Below are positions 1 through 12,668 of a stretch of DNA of 64,000 nucleotides, one piece after another (position 1 is the first letter of the stretch; every line of letters begins with the position of its first letter). The position numbers were made by a program, and so were the translations under genes. The notes under the pieces were generated by a model. The model was not told where the DNA came from and searched no databases. It was given only the letters and a program-made list of their open reading frames with translations. The stretch lies in assembly GCA_034509755.1 (NCBI GenBank), contig CM067541.1, positions 30,641,504 through 30,705,503 on the forward strand, written 5' to 3'. The stretch comes from Anisodus tanguticus. Lineage: Eukaryota > Streptophyta > Magnoliopsida > Solanales > Solanaceae.

Positions 1-891
1 AGTGATATTAGGTTGATTAAGTCGTTGGCCAACACAATAGACATATTTAGAATATGGTCTAGTTGTCAACTAATATAGATGAGATACAATGATTAAGCCA
101 TTTTGATAGACACTTGACAAATCCTAAGCTTGATCGGGTGTCGTGAATGAAAGGATTTTATCTTACCACATAGAGGTTAAATTTACTGGATTCGCGTAAA
201 CGTACTTCACATATTGAGTTCGTCTTGCGGCGCTGTCTAGGAGTTCCGCGTAGACCTTAATTTGATTAATGTCGATATGTGAAGTCCTGTAGGGTCACAC
301 TATGTCGATTGTATTTTCGATCTAAGGATGTATTGAGGGAGTAATTAAATGTTCGATTTAGAATCGAGATATTTAAATGAATAATGATTATTTTAATTAA
401 GTCAAAATTTGATTTTGGATTTAATTAAGAATGCGCAGAAAATAAATCGAGACAGTGCAGACACTTCGAGCGCCGCGGCGCCTCTGCCTCGATTTTTGGG
501 CCAGCCCAAGGTCAAACCCTAATCCGATTTGACCTAATTTTCACCTATAAATAGTGGCATTCTCTTCATTATTCAACACACCAATTTCATATTATCATTC
601 TAAGCCTTAGAGACTTAGAATTAAAATTCTCTCGAACCTCTGCCGGATTTCCTAGCTTTCCGAAAGAGAAGTACATTGAAGCTTGGAGCTTGCAGTCGAA
701 AGGGAAACCGCGTGTCAACCTTATAGTAGATAAAGATTGCAGATACTATAACCTGTAAGTATTAGGCTTTATGTTACAGGTTTGATTGTTGTATAACCAT
801 ACCAGAAAAGTTGTTGGGGGTAAGTAAGAAACAAAATTTTAAACTTCCGTTGTGCCTTACTTATGTGTTTTGAACCCAACAAAACCCTACA
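1..891 (+). repeat. Copia LTR, right-hand part (3' LTR or solo LTR), cut by window edge
   Basis: This stretch matches the reverse complement of 35309-36202, which is the end of a complete 1.5-kb LTR sitting next to a primer-binding site. It ends in CCCTACA at 891. A TATA box (TATAAATA) lies at 546-553, so transcription would start near 575. No primer-binding site follows position 891; ordinary intron sequence follows instead. It is therefore the 3' LTR of an element lying to the left of the window, or a solo LTR. About 600 bp of the LTR should lie outside the window. Confidence 0.85.
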
Positions 892-1195
892 ATAACTTAG
901 TCTGGATGCTCCTTCTACTATAGGTTTCTATAGTAGCTTTCATGCTCTAGAAGCATCTCATGTTCCATTTTGAAAAAAAGTATAAACTGTTTCATGCATG
1001 CTTATGTATTACCTATTTTCCGCTTTTTCAGATTCAAGCTACTAGTAGTAATAAAACAAAAAATTATAACATCATATAATGTGATTTCTGAACCCTAAAA
1101 ACCATTTATCAGATCAGCAGACTTTGAAATATTATTAAGATTTGAAGGAATCCTTTACACTAGTGTTCACTAATACTGGATTGTCTTCGTTGCAG

Positions 1196-2394
1196 ACGAT
1201 GGAATCTCGTTCTGTTGTCCCTGACAGGAAGTTACTAGCAAGGTTAGTTTTAATCAGAGAAGAAGCTAGGAGCATGATGGGAGGTGGAATACTTGACGAA
1301 AGAAATGATCGTGGCCTGAATACGCTTCCTGAATCAGAGGTTTGTTACTTCAAACATATAATATCCCGTGCTGCATTTTAATTTGGTGGACTGCCTTGCA
1401 GGAGGTTTCCTTTGTGTAGTTAATCTGTGAAAAATAAACCACCTGAATGGTCTTTCTACTGCTTCTGCTTTTATTGCTGACGTTAGCATTTTATGTTCAT
1501 GCAGGTGAACTTTTTAACTAAACTTGTTTCCCTAAGACCAGGGAAAACTGTACGCGACATGATAAAAAACGTGATGCTTGGTAAAGAAGAAGGTGAAGAC
1601 AGTTCGGATGATGAAGTTGGTGCTGCTGGTGGAATTGCAGGAAGGGTGAGATTTTGTTCTGAGATCATTCATTACTTCTTGAGAATTCGGAAAGGTTTTC
1701 AACCAAAATTATGAGTCTGTATTATAATAATTTTCTTTTGTTCCCAGGCAAGTGTAAGTGGGCGAAAACCATTACCTGTGCGCCCTGGCATGTTTCTTGA
1801 GACAGTTTCTAAGGTAAGAGTTGCTAGTGCATAAGATTGTTGTTATTGGACATAGTTGGAAGTTACTGTTTCTGGTTCAATCTCCAGAAACGTCATGAAA
1901 CGATTATAATGTCTTACCGCATCTTATTGTGACTTTGTAGGTGTTAGGTGGCATATATGGAGGAAATGTCTCTGGAGTCACAGCACAGCATCTTGAATGG
2001 GTACACTACTGTGTGTGGTAGCATTTCATTTAGAAAGTTGCTTTGCAGAATCTCTACTTTGCTAGTTGACTTTCATCCCCATTTTCTTAGGTAGAAGGAT
2101 TTTAGGGGAATCTTTAATTGTAGAAGTTGCTTGTGAGGTCTCCAAGTTTAACTTCCTTCATTATATCTTGCATGCCATCTTTTAATTTTTTATAATCAGT
2201 TTATTATACTTGAGAGTAAACTTCCTAAAATTTGTGAGTACGGAAGTTTTCAGCAATTTTTCTTCTCTCTATCGCAGAATGCTAAATGGCTGATTGTTTT
2301 TGACATCTTGACAAGTAGCTAATCTGTAGAATTTTAAACTGTGTTTCAGGTTCATCAGAACACACTTCAAATACTTCAAGAGATTGCATTCTAG
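1196..2394 (+). CDS. 3' exons of a conserved plastid-type plant protein, At4g37920-like (5' part outside window)
   Basis: Five exons join in frame: 1196-1339, 1505-1645, 1748-1813, 1941-2000 and 2350-2394 (stop TAG). All introns have GT-AG ends. The deduced C-terminal segment is about 150 residues and highly ordered. It includes REEARSMMGGGILDERNDRG, LTKLVSLRPGKTVRDMI, an acidic stretch (GKEEGEDSSDDE), GRKPLPVRPGMFLETVSKVL and GNVSGVTAQHLEWVHQ, and ends LQEIAF. I recognise it from memory as like the uncharacterised Arabidopsis chloroplast protein At4g37920; the function is unknown to me. No frame breaks are seen. The upstream intron is interrupted by a Copia LTR ending at 891, so the remaining exons must lie beyond the left edge. 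The host frame here is intact, unlike the surrounding transposons. Confidence 0.72.
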
Positions 2395-5300
2395 TTGTTC
2401 CTTGCACTACTTCCCAGGAACTCCCGGAGACGAAAGCCGATATATCTCGGAGGCTTCATAAAATTTGGTATCTGAGTATTCATCATAATCCATTTGTAAA
2501 TTTGGGGTTGTGGGAGGGGGGGGGGGGAGTTTGCATCTTACGCAGCAGTCTTTTAGTTCCCAAAGAATTGTAGAGCACTTATGAATAGTTGTTGTACGAA
2601 CAATAAGGAGTAGTTCGAATGAAAAAGGTAGAATTTTAAATAAAATTCTGAGACATGTACTGTTGCAACACCCAAAGCAGAACGCAAGTACCGAAGGTGT
2701 AGGTGCCTTGACAGGTGTTAAAAGACTTGACGCAAGTAGTACTATCATCATAAGTGAGAAGTGGAAAGGAGAAAAGCAAAATTATGAGAAAGAAAGAGCC
2801 AGTATGTTCCCGGAGGCGCAAACCCAAACATGGGTAGAATCATACTTTTAGCCATGTCCAATCACTAGCAATGATGATAAATTGGGACTCAAGATCAGTC
2901 GAATCACAAAATTAAAGATAGAAAAAGTGTGCTGGGAAACCCATGCGTGGTTTGGTCCTACCTGTCCTCTAATTCTCATCTCATTAAACCTGTTCCGCAC
3001 TCCAGACACCAGCACTGTTCCAATATTCAAGTTTGAATTTCTGTATATGCCCCATATGATATTTAAAATTTGAAAATTCCTTTCTCCCATGCTTCTGCTT
3101 TTTCCTATTTTGTTTAGTTGAAAGAATACATCTTTATATTGTGTTGTACTTTGCCAAGGGACTGGTTTAGTGGGGGCAGTAACCTTGGGAACCAATATCC
3201 GAATTCCAACAAATTTTGCATCTGCCTAAACTTTGTTGAGTGTCCGGTGAGCGAGATAGCAAGTACTCCATAGATTAACCAACAAGCTAGTTTGAATACC
3301 ATTGTTATTAGGAAAACCTTGTATGTTATTTGCATTTCCTTGATCAACAATAACCAATTTAGGAGCAAATCTACAGTATACTAGTGCATATTGCATAATT
3401 GAGAGAATATGAGCTACATCACATGGTTCATGACTAACAGAGCTTATAAAATGCATGTGATCTTAATAAATTGCTGAAATTAGACTTGTTTTATTTATGG
3501 TTTGAATTTGTTAATCCCTCAGGTTGAATAGTTATATTGTTCTTCTATAATACTGATGATACAACTGTCGTATAGTTATATCGTTAGTAATTCTTCAACT
3601 TAGAGTAGCAGGAAAATATGTGGGCTCTTTGGGATGTCGATATAAATAAGTGAGATACTCCGTGATCTTCAAGTTGGAGAGTGCCCATGGCAATAGTTGT
3701 TCCCCATCTCCTTGCTGTGAATATATATACTAGTGTCATTTGCCGGTGCTAAGTCCAGGCCCAAATCGACGGTGAAAAGTCAATTTGTAGATATTTCGTC
3801 AATTTTTTGTCCTTGATTTTTTATTTTTGTAGCATAAGTTTGACACTTTAGAAAGACTTCTAAAATATAAAAGTACAAAAACATATCTGAAAGTTAAAAG
3901 ATTTTTTTTTCATAGTGTATATATTAAATTATTTTTTTTAAAATCAAACAATTGAAAGCTCTTCTAATTTTTATTTTACTAATTTTTTTTATATTTCCGA
4001 TAATCCAAATTGAGCTTTTCTGTTAAATTAATTTCATTTGTTTCTTTGAATTGAACCCACAATGGCAAATTTATTTTTACGACAAGATATTAATGTATTC
4101 AATTAATGTCAAAAATATTTAATGTGAAAATATTATTGTATGATGAAATCAATAAAATTACCTTATAATTATATATAAATATTTAAGAGCCTTGATGTTG
4201 CAAGATACTTTTGTAGTTCTTTGAAATTAAATTACATAATAAAATACTGAGAAGTCAATAAAATTAAATTATTCTTACTTTAAGTTTTCTTTTTCTAAAA
4301 GATGTATGGTAAAAAATAACATATTTTTTCCTTTTTTTAATTTAATGAACCATTTTATGAGATCTAAATTATAATAACTTTTTTCATGTTGAACTTAACT
4401 ATTGTCTTAAATTATATAAAATATTGATAATCCATTATTTGGCAGAAATATTTTAATATTAAAAAAGTAAAAAGTATACTTGTTGCAATTGTGTAATATT
4501 ATTAGTGTTTGGAGATCAAACTATTTTTTCGTTAACTACAGTGTCTTTTCAAACAATCTAAGAATATATATATATATAATAAATTCTTAAGGAAAAATAT
4601 AATTTGAAACAAGCTTAGTAATATTTTCACGACTCAAATATGTATGAGTATGCTTTGTGGGGGCCACTAACCTTTTCCATGACATCATTATTTTTAATAG
4701 CATGAAAAAAGTTTTTAAGTTCTTAAAGTGGTCACGGCAACCCCAACCCTTATAGAGGAAGGGGCGGAGGAGGCGGAGGAGGAGGAGGAGCTGGAAGAGG
4801 TAATACCCTTGTCCAAATGGGAAATAAAAGGCTAATAGCCTCGGACATTGCAGGATCATCCAACATAGATAAGGATAATTCATTATATAAAAAATTGAGG
4901 GATTTCAATTTACTAAAATGTGTGAAAATCTAGAGTCATAAAAATTTCAATTAGGGGTAAAAAGAAACAAAAAAAATTACGTGAGGACTACAAAAAATCG
5001 CAATTCCTATAAGTAGTAAAGTGATATATCACACTGTCGTCCTTTAGAATAAAAGCACTGGAGGTGCTCTAAATGCCACACAGCTTTCATCAAAAGAAAG
5101 GTATATCAAGGTGGGGGTTGGCAGGTTGCTTTTTGTTTATCTTCCCCTAATTCTTCTCGCCTCCTTTATTTAGTAGCTTGACATTTAAAAAATTTGACCA
5201 AATCAACAGGTTGTGTATATCGTCCTTATCCACTTACTAATTTATGTTGATGCACTGGGTGTTTAAGTGATTTAATTGTGTACTTCCTTCAAACCAACAA

Positions 5301-5887
5301 TGTATATAATTTAATCTCTTCCATTATTAGAAATGATTTCGTATTGTGGCTTAGGAATCTATAGGATGAAGATAATAGTGATATAGAGTTATGTAGTAGG
5401 AATGTTAAAATAAAATGCCACATATTTGTTTATTTGTTTTGTTAGTAAGGCACTCTTAAGGAGAAGTCAGATCGGATAAGTAAATTTATTAATATGACAT
5501 TATGATTAGAGGAGCTATAGAACAACAGTGAAAAGAAGCCTATATGGAGCTTTGAAAATATAGCAATCTTTTTATACTTTTTATTCCCCGATTCTTTAAA
5601 GCAATCTTTGCTGAAACGTGAGGCGGAACTAGTATTTTTAGACTATGAGTTATGAACCATATTCTTCTTTACTTATTGGTTTCTACATAAATTATTTATA
5701 CATATTTAATAAATGTTTAATACAAATATAGAATTTGAACGAAAGCTATTGAGTTCTATCAAATTCATAGCTTTAAGGATAGCTTCATCGTGACTGGCAT
5801 AAGAATCTTCTCACAACAACTTCCACTACGGTAGAAACCATCTATAAGAGCTTAAATTTAAAAATCATTCGAGAGCTAATTTGTTAG
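2395..5887. other. Intergenic region downstream of the At4g37920-like gene; no gene seen
   Basis: The sequence is AT-rich with frequent stops in all frames. The only simple-sequence features are a G run at about 2514-2527 and a GGA-rich purine tract at about 4755-4795. The start presumably holds the 3' UTR of the upstream gene. Open frames of 60-115 codons on either strand resemble nothing I know and do not chain into exons. Confidence 0.6.
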
Positions 5888-6820
5888 TGTTGATGTTGGA
5901 TGGATGTTGTGACAACATTTGTAAATGCTCAGGATAACATCTTATGAAAATAAGAATGTTGCCTGCGATGTTGTGACCGCATTCCTGACAACATTCCTGA
6001 CAACATCCCTGTAACGATTTTGCCTATTCTTCCGGCCAAAACAGGTTGTGTTACTGTGAGTAAAAATGACATAGGCAAACTAACAATGATGTTGTGTTTA
6101 AAACGTGGTAAAAGAAACAGTCAAAGCTTGGAGAGGAAGCAACGTAAAGACCAAGTCCAGAACGTTGATCTTTTGAAGGAGCAAGAACCGGTCCAAGCTG
6201 AAGCCTTCTTTTACTCAGCCTCCGCAACCAACCAGTGAGGATTTCAAGGGAAGTTCCATACTACAAATAGAAGGGAACTTCAGAGTATCGATATCCAGAA
6301 TTGAACGAGAAAAATTACCAAGAGAACTCTCGGATATTCACCTTAGAAACTGGATCAACACACTTAGCCTAAAGTTGTATAACAACATCTAGTCTCACAT
6401 TACTACTGCTGCTCAGATTCTAGATCAAGCTTATATTTCAAGCAATAGTAATGAAGATGTTGTATTTATCTTTTAGATCTTTTAACTTTAGGCTGAAGTC
6501 ATCTGCGACTTCATTTTTGTTTGTAATTTCTTTTTCGCATTTATTGTTCAATCTTGTAAAAAGAAATTCATTTGTAATTGTATATAATTTATACAATTCT
6601 TTGGTCATTGACCATCAAGGGATATATTAATATATACCCTTGAAAATATAAACCTTGTGTCTTTTTTCTTTTCCGCTGCATTTACTCTATAAAAGTTTAT
6701 AACTGTTTTATCACAATGTTGCCTCAGATGTTGACACAACATTGAAGGCAACATCCAGATGTTAGCTGTTACTGTTTTATTCTTACATATTCTTGCCTAT
6801 CCGTAGCCCCGAGACTAACA
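5888..6820 (+). repeat. 5' LTR of Sirevirus A
   Basis: It starts TGTTGATG and ends ACTAACA, immediately upstream of the primer-binding site. It contains a run of ATGTTG/CAACAT palindromes at 5892-5996 and a 39-nt nested palindrome at 6716-6754. At 6262-6269 the TATA box position reads TACAAATA, whereas the 3' LTR has TATAAATA. Confidence 0.93.
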
Positions 6821-6822
6821 AG

Positions 6823-6838
6823 TGGTATCAGAGCCAAC
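6823..6838 (+). other. Primer-binding site of Sirevirus A
   Basis: TGGTATCAGAGCCAAC lies two bases downstream of the LTR. It is the standard complement of the plant initiator tRNA-Met 3' end used to prime minus-strand DNA synthesis. Confidence 0.92.
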
Positions 6839-6877
6839 ACTTGATACAATAAGTGTTTGATTCTGAATATTACGGCT

Positions 6878-8263
6878 ATGGACTCAGCTATACAAAATGT
6901 TGGTAGACTTCCAATTCTTGACGGAACTAACTATGCCTATTGGAAAATCCGACTACGTTCGCACATCAAATCCATTGATGTTCGAGCTTGGAGATCAGTC
7001 TCCGAAGGCTATGTGATTCCCAAGTACCCAGCAGACGAGGATGGTGATGTACTTACCAAACCCGAATCTGAATGGACCGCGAAAGAGATCAACAGTGCGA
7101 GCTTCAATGAAAAGGCCCTAAATGTGATATTTGGATGGGTACATCTCTATATGTTCAAACTAATCCAGAATTGTACTACGGCCAAGGACGCTTGGGAGAC
7201 CTTACAAACTCATTGTGAAGGTACCTCAAGTGTACGACGTACAAAGCTTCGCATGATTTTGAGCCAATACGAACGCTTAAGGATGGAAGAATCTGAAGAC
7301 ATAAAATCCTATTTTGAAAAGTTAATTGACATTGCTAATCAGTGTCAAGTTCTTGGTTCTCCTTTAACCAACACACAACTTGTGGATAAAGCTCTCAGAT
7401 CTCTTCCTGAAAGGTTTAATACAAAGATTTGTGCTATTGAAGAGGCCTATAATCTTGCTACTATGGATCTACATGCCTTGATGAGTATCTTTCAAACATA
7501 TGAGATGAACATGAAGAGCCAAAGAGATCTGTATAAAGACAAGACTTTGGCACTCCAAGGACAAACCTCAGAAACTGAATTGGAAAACGAGGAAGAAAAC
7601 TTGGAGGAACTGGGAAATTGTGCAACTGTTGCCTTACTTACTCGTCGATTCAATTCGATGGTGAAAAAGATCAACATTGATAGCAATAAAGCCAAATACA
7701 AACAACATCAAAACCCACTCTTCAATAAATTGCCGAATAGGTCACCTTCTGAGCAAAGAAATCACAATCCACAGAGGAAATCTAACTCCGACAGTACCAA
7801 TTTCAATTCCAAGCAACTCGAGGGAGTGCAGTGTCATGCATGCTCGGGTTGGGGACACTATGCTAACGAGTGTGCAAACACCCTTAGAAAAATTGGTAAG
7901 GTTAGGTGGGTAACTCTCAGTGATGATGAGAACGAAGAGGAGAAAGGAGATCAAGAAGAAGAACCACAGGCAATGCTGGTAGCCATGTTCGAACATTCAC
8001 TGTCTGACGATGAAGATGTTATTAACAATGTTGCGACAACATTCGACTCAACATATGGAATCTCTTCAACATCAGAGAGGTATGTATACTTTGACTATTC
8101 TGATGTAAATTGTTTTAGTGGATTTATTTCTTCATCTGAGGCTATAAATTTGGATCTAGTTGACTCCAAAGACGACGTAATAAAGGAATTACAAAATATG
8201 TGTAAAGCCTTAATCACTGAATCTGAGCAACTAGACTTAAAAGCAAAATTATTGGCTCTTTGA
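6878..8263 (+). CDS. gag: Sirevirus A Gag (capsid and nucleocapsid), C-terminus frameshifted
   Basis: The frame is open from 6857. The ATG at 6878 fits best because it gives MDSAIQNVGRLPILDGTNYA, the usual Copia Gag start. The capsid part (UBN2-type) contains YWKIRLRSHIKSIDVRAW and EETLQ-like helices through about residue 220. An acidic linker follows, then a CCHC zinc knuckle, CHACSGWGHYANEC, near residue 320. The C-terminus is acidic. Translation stops at 8261-8263, but coiled-coil-like sequence (NLKGTINRLEVVLTKKDLEL) continues in another frame to about 8504, so a small indel near 8258 cut the tail. A second zinc-knuckle-like motif (CSFCKKLEHLMPYC) lies near 8568-8612, before the protease. 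A 39-nt nested palindrome (8016-8054) lies inside the coding sequence. Confidence 0.9.
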   Translation: MDSAIQNVGRLPILDGTNYAYWKIRLRSHIKSIDVRAWRSVSEGYVIPKYPADEDGDVLTKPESEWTAKEINSASFNEKALNVIFGWVHLYMFKLIQNCTTAKDAWETLQTHCEGTSSVRRTKLRMILSQYERLRMEESEDIKSYFEKLIDIANQCQVLGSPLTNTQLVDKALRSLPERFNTKICAIEEAYNLATMDLHALMSIFQTYEMNMKSQRDLYKDKTLALQGQTSETELENEEENLEELGNCATVALLTRRFNSMVKKINIDSNKAKYKQHQNPLFNKLPNRSPSEQRNHNPQRKSNSDSTNFNSKQLEGVQCHACSGWGHYANECANTLRKIGKVRWVTLSDDENEEEKGDQEEEPQAMLVAMFEHSLSDDEDVINNVATTFDSTYGISSTSERYVYFDYSDVNCFSGFISSSEAINLDLVDSKDDVIKELQNMCKALITESEQLDLKAKLLAL

Positions 8264-8593
8264 GAATAGCAATCTGAAAGGCACAATCAACCGATTAGAG
8301 GTGGTACTTACTAAGAAGGACCTAGAGCTTGGTAAGATTCGTGCACGACTGAACGTAGCTGAGACCACCTTTCAAAGGCTCAATATGGGAATCTCCAAAC
8401 TGGATGAAATATTAAACTTCAATAATCTACAAGGGCTGGGCTTGGGTACCAATCTCCTAGCAAAACAAATACTTCCAGAATCCATAGTCAAACTGAGAGG
8501 ATAAAATTTGTCAAAGAAAATACGACCAACTCTCAGATCACTGAAATTGGATCGAAGTTTGTATGTAGCTTCTGTAAAAAGTTAGAACATCTT

Positions 8594-11500
8594 ATGCCCT
8601 ACTGCTACAAACTTCAAAACTCTGCACTCAAGATATTGCCTAAAATGTCGTCAGCAATGTTGCCCAACATCACTGACAACATTCAAAGCAACCCGTCTGA
8701 AAGCAAAAGGAAGAAAAAAGAATGGGTACCCAAATTGAATCTGAAATGTAATGTGTGCATAACTGCTTTGCGTACAAACATTACATGGTCTTGGTATTTC
8801 GATAGTGGTTGCTCACGTCATATGACAGGTACCAAAAGCCTATTGAAGGAGTATGGAGCATTCAATGGAGGATACGTGACCTTTGGAGGAGGAAGTAAGA
8901 GTAAGATAATTGGTAAAGGAACTCTTAATGTTCCGGATGTACCAGCTTTGAAAAATGTTCTTCATGTAGAAGGTTTGGTTGCTAATCTTCTTAGCATAAG
9001 CCAACTATGTGATGATGATCTCGAGGTGAAATTCAACAAGCTTGGATGCAAGGTTACATATTCTGCAGATAAGTGTGTCATGTCAGGAATCCGAACGGGA
9101 GATAATAGCTACCTAGTCAGTAGACAAGAGTTTTGCAACTCCGCAAAGGTAGGTGACCTGATACTTTGGCATCAAAAGTTGGGACATGTCAACTACGGCA
9201 CCTTGGAGAAGCTGATCTCATTTGAAGCTATCAGAGGCATTCCCAGACTGGATCCAAAAGATAAAACACTGTGTGAAGATTATTTGAAAGAAAAGCAGAC
9301 CCGAGTCTCTCATAATGTTGTCCAACGTGACGGACAACATTCAGATACGTCTCATTGTTTCCAATTATTGCATATGGATCTTATGAGTCCAATCGAGGTA
9401 GATAGCCTAGGAGGAATGAGATATTCTTATGTGATAGTAGATGATTTTTCCAGATTCACTTGGATCTATTTTTTAAAAGAAAAATCACAAACCTTTGAGA
9501 TGTTTAGAACACTTTACTCTAGGATTAAAAATCTGTTTTGTTCTTCGATTTTCAGAATTAGATCTGATCATGGAAAGGAGTTTGACAATCAAATCTTTGC
9601 AAAATTCCGCCAAAAGAAAGGCATATTCCATGAATTTTCGGCACCAAAAACACCACAACAAAATGGGGTTGCCGAGAGAAAGAACAGAATTCTACAAGAA
9701 ATGGCTAGAGTTATGTTAAGTTCTAAGCAAGTGTCAAAAAGGTTTTGGGCAGAAGTCTTGAACACGTCATGTCACATAACTAATAGAATTTATTTAAGGT
9801 CAGGGACCAAGATGACACCCTATGAACTGTTAAATGGAAAGAAACCTATAGTACGATACTTTCATGTCTTTGGGTGTGTGCGCTATATTCTTAATGATAG
9901 GGATAAACTGGCCAAATTTGACTCTAAGAGTGACAAGGGAATATTCGTTGGCTACTCTCAGAATAGCCATGCTTATCGAATATACAATCTTCGGACAAAG
10001 AACATACAAGAATCAGTTAATGTTATTTTCGATGACCTGTTGGATATATCTGGTAGATCTTCAGAAAATAACATTGTGGTTACAGTTGAAGAGGAGCAAC
10101 CCACAGAAGAAACAGATGTAGTCCCAGATGTTGTCCCAACATCAGAAGAAATATCTGAACCTCAAAAAGAGAACACAGGGGACAAAATCGAGGAGGAATC
10201 TGCTCCTGAACTGAATGATCAAGTGAGAAGAGACCCTCCATCGAGGATTAGAAGGAACAATCCACCCGACCAGGTGATAGGGGGAGTTTTTGAGGAGAGG
10301 CGTACAAGATGGAAAGAGCCGGTAAATTACCGAGAAATGGTAAGGTATGTGTGCATGTCCACCATATATCAACAGGTAAGTCTCTCTTGTCTTACATCTA
10401 CTTTGGAACCTAAAAATATTGGGAAAACATTAAAAGATAATTTTTGGATTCAAGCCATGCAAGAAGAGCTTGAGCAATTTTCCCAAAATGAGGTTTGGGA
10501 CTTGGTACCACGACCCAACAACACAAATGTTATTGGGACCAAGTGGATATTAAAAAAAAATCAGATGAGTTAGGGAAGATTATCAGGAATAAAGCTCGAC
10601 TTGTTGCTCAAGGATATACACAAGTAGAAGGTATCGACTATGACGAGACCTTCGCTCCGGTGGCTAGAATTGAGTCAATAAGGTTTCTTCTTGCTAGTGC
10701 TTGCTATCTAAAGATTATCTTGCACCAAATGGACGTTAAAGGTGCCTTTCTCAATGGATACTTGGACAAAGAAGTTTATGTTGAACAACCAAAGGGATTT
10801 GAGGATCCTCACCATCCACATCATATGTACAAGCTCAAGAAAGCCTTGTATGGACTAAAACAAGCACCACGTGCATGGTATGGTCGTCTAACTAACTTCC
10901 TTGTTGAGTTTGGTTTTACCCGTGGAGAAGCTAACAGAACAGTATTCATTAAAAGACATGGTGTAGATGTAATAATAGCTCAAATCTATGTTGATGATAT
11001 TGTTTTTGGTTCGACTACAGAATCACTAGTAAAGTCTTTTGTCGAAGCAATGTCGACAACATTTGAGATGAGCATGATTGGAGAACTAACATTTTTCTTA
11101 GGCTTGCAGATTGAACAGAATAAACATGGAATCTTTGTATCTCAAAGCAAATACGCCAAGAATCTTGTTAGGAGATTTGGTCTGAAAATGCTAAACACAT
11201 GAAGACTCCAATGGGCTCTGCGCAACAGGTATGTAAAGACGATGTTGGACAAGATGTTGACCCAACATTATACCACTCTATGATAGGTAGCCTTTTATAC
11301 CTTACTGCCAGTCGCCCCGATATCATGTTTAGCGTATATGTTTGCGCCAGGTTCCAAGCCGAGCCAAGGTATCTCATTTTAATGTTGTGAAACGTATCAT
11401 TCGATACGTTGCCGGTACAAGTGACTTGGGAATTTGATACTCCAAAGACACTAATCTTAATCTAATAGGATATAGTGACTCGGATTGGGTCGGTGATGTA

Positions 11501-11925
11501 GACGATAGAAAAAGCACTAGTGGTGGGTGTTTCTATCTTGGCAATAATCTAGTCTCATGGTACAGTCGTAAACAAAATTGTGTATCACTCTCGACTGTCG
11601 AATCTGAATATGTGGCAGTCGGAAGTTGTTGTGCTCAACTGATTTGGTTACGACATATGCTAGATGACTATGACATATCTAATAACTCCATGATTTTGTA
11701 CTATGATAATCTGAGTGCTATTAATATTTCCAAAAATCCAGTTCAGCATTCACATACAAAGCACATAGACATAAGACATCATTTTTAAGAGACTTAGTGG
11801 AAAAACAGCTAGTTCAAATCGAACATGTTGATACTCTTTTTCAATTGGCTGACATTTTTACCAAACCTTTAAATCATGAGAGATTTTCTAGCATGAAAAA
11901 ATTTCTTGGTCTCTGTTTTCTTTGA
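8594..11925 (+). pseudogene. pol: Sirevirus A Pol: protease, integrase, reverse transcriptase, RNase H (frameshifted)
   Basis: The protease has WYFDSGCSRHMTG (DSG at 8801-8809). The pre-integrase region has LWHQKLGHVNYG (about 9163). In the integrase zinc finger the second CxxC cysteine is replaced (CEDY; Sirevirus B has CEDC). The integrase core keeps all three acids: HMDLM (about 9371), RSDHGKEF (about 9558) and NGVAERKN (about 9668). RT begins near 10440 and has IYVDDIVFGS at 10984-11013. RNase H has YSDSDW (about 11470) and ESEYVA (about 11604). The frame breaks at an A9 run (10552-10560), near 11195, and inside RNase H near 11400 and 11785. Two open blocks remain: 659 codons from 8594 and 235 codons from 10495. 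The product would copy and insert the element, but not from this sequence as read. Confidence 0.92.
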
Positions 11926-12668
11926 AAATAAGACAGACTAGGTAGATGTTGTCCGAAATGTTGTCATAACATTCTAGGTAACATTTACTGTTGAGTCAAT
12001 ATGCAGGATAAGTGTTGTAGCGATGTTGCATTTAAAAAAAAAAAGATTCAAGCATGACTCTAAAAGGACAAGATATGAAGGCGAAGCCTCTAATAAAATT
12101 TTTGGATGTATACAAAAAAAGAGCAAAGCTCTAAGATTGGTATCGTTCCTATTCTATAGGAGTACCACGTGTTCAAAAAGGTTGAAAATTCCTCAATATT
12201 TTTTTTAATCTGTATGTGTTCAACTAAGTTGATTAAGGACAATGGTAAAATGCTTCATTAGTCCAGCGATCAGTCTCATAGGGAACATGTACGGAAATAT
12301 TATCTGCCAAATCAGAAAATCCTTGGAGTCTCATAATGCTTGTTTAACTTTGAAATGTTGCCAATATCATCAACAACATCGTGTTCCAGTACATTGATCA
12401 AACTGGTTTATCTTATTTTATTCATGTTTTTGGTATTTAAAACGTCTCTGTTTTTAACTGGAAGTCCAAAAATTCTAGATGACCATTTTTTTAAAATGAT
12501 GATATGTGCTATGACAATCCTATTTTAGGTGTGTAAAGAGTTTTTATTCTTCTATACAATCTAAATTTAAGGAAAAGGAGTTTAAGTGTAAGTATACTTT
12601 GCCATAATAAAACCTCCCATTTTTTGTCTTGGAATTGTCACATTAGCCGACCACCAACCCATTAAACC

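Noticed and set aside
2407..3456. Several minus-strand frames of 63-115 codons downstream of the first gene
   Set aside because: They overlap one another in different frames, lack splice logic and resemble no family.
6823..6838. tRNA gene near TGGTATCAGAGCC (also 46302, 52170)
   Set aside because: Only the primer-binding complement of initiator tRNA-Met is present next to an LTR; no cloverleaf.
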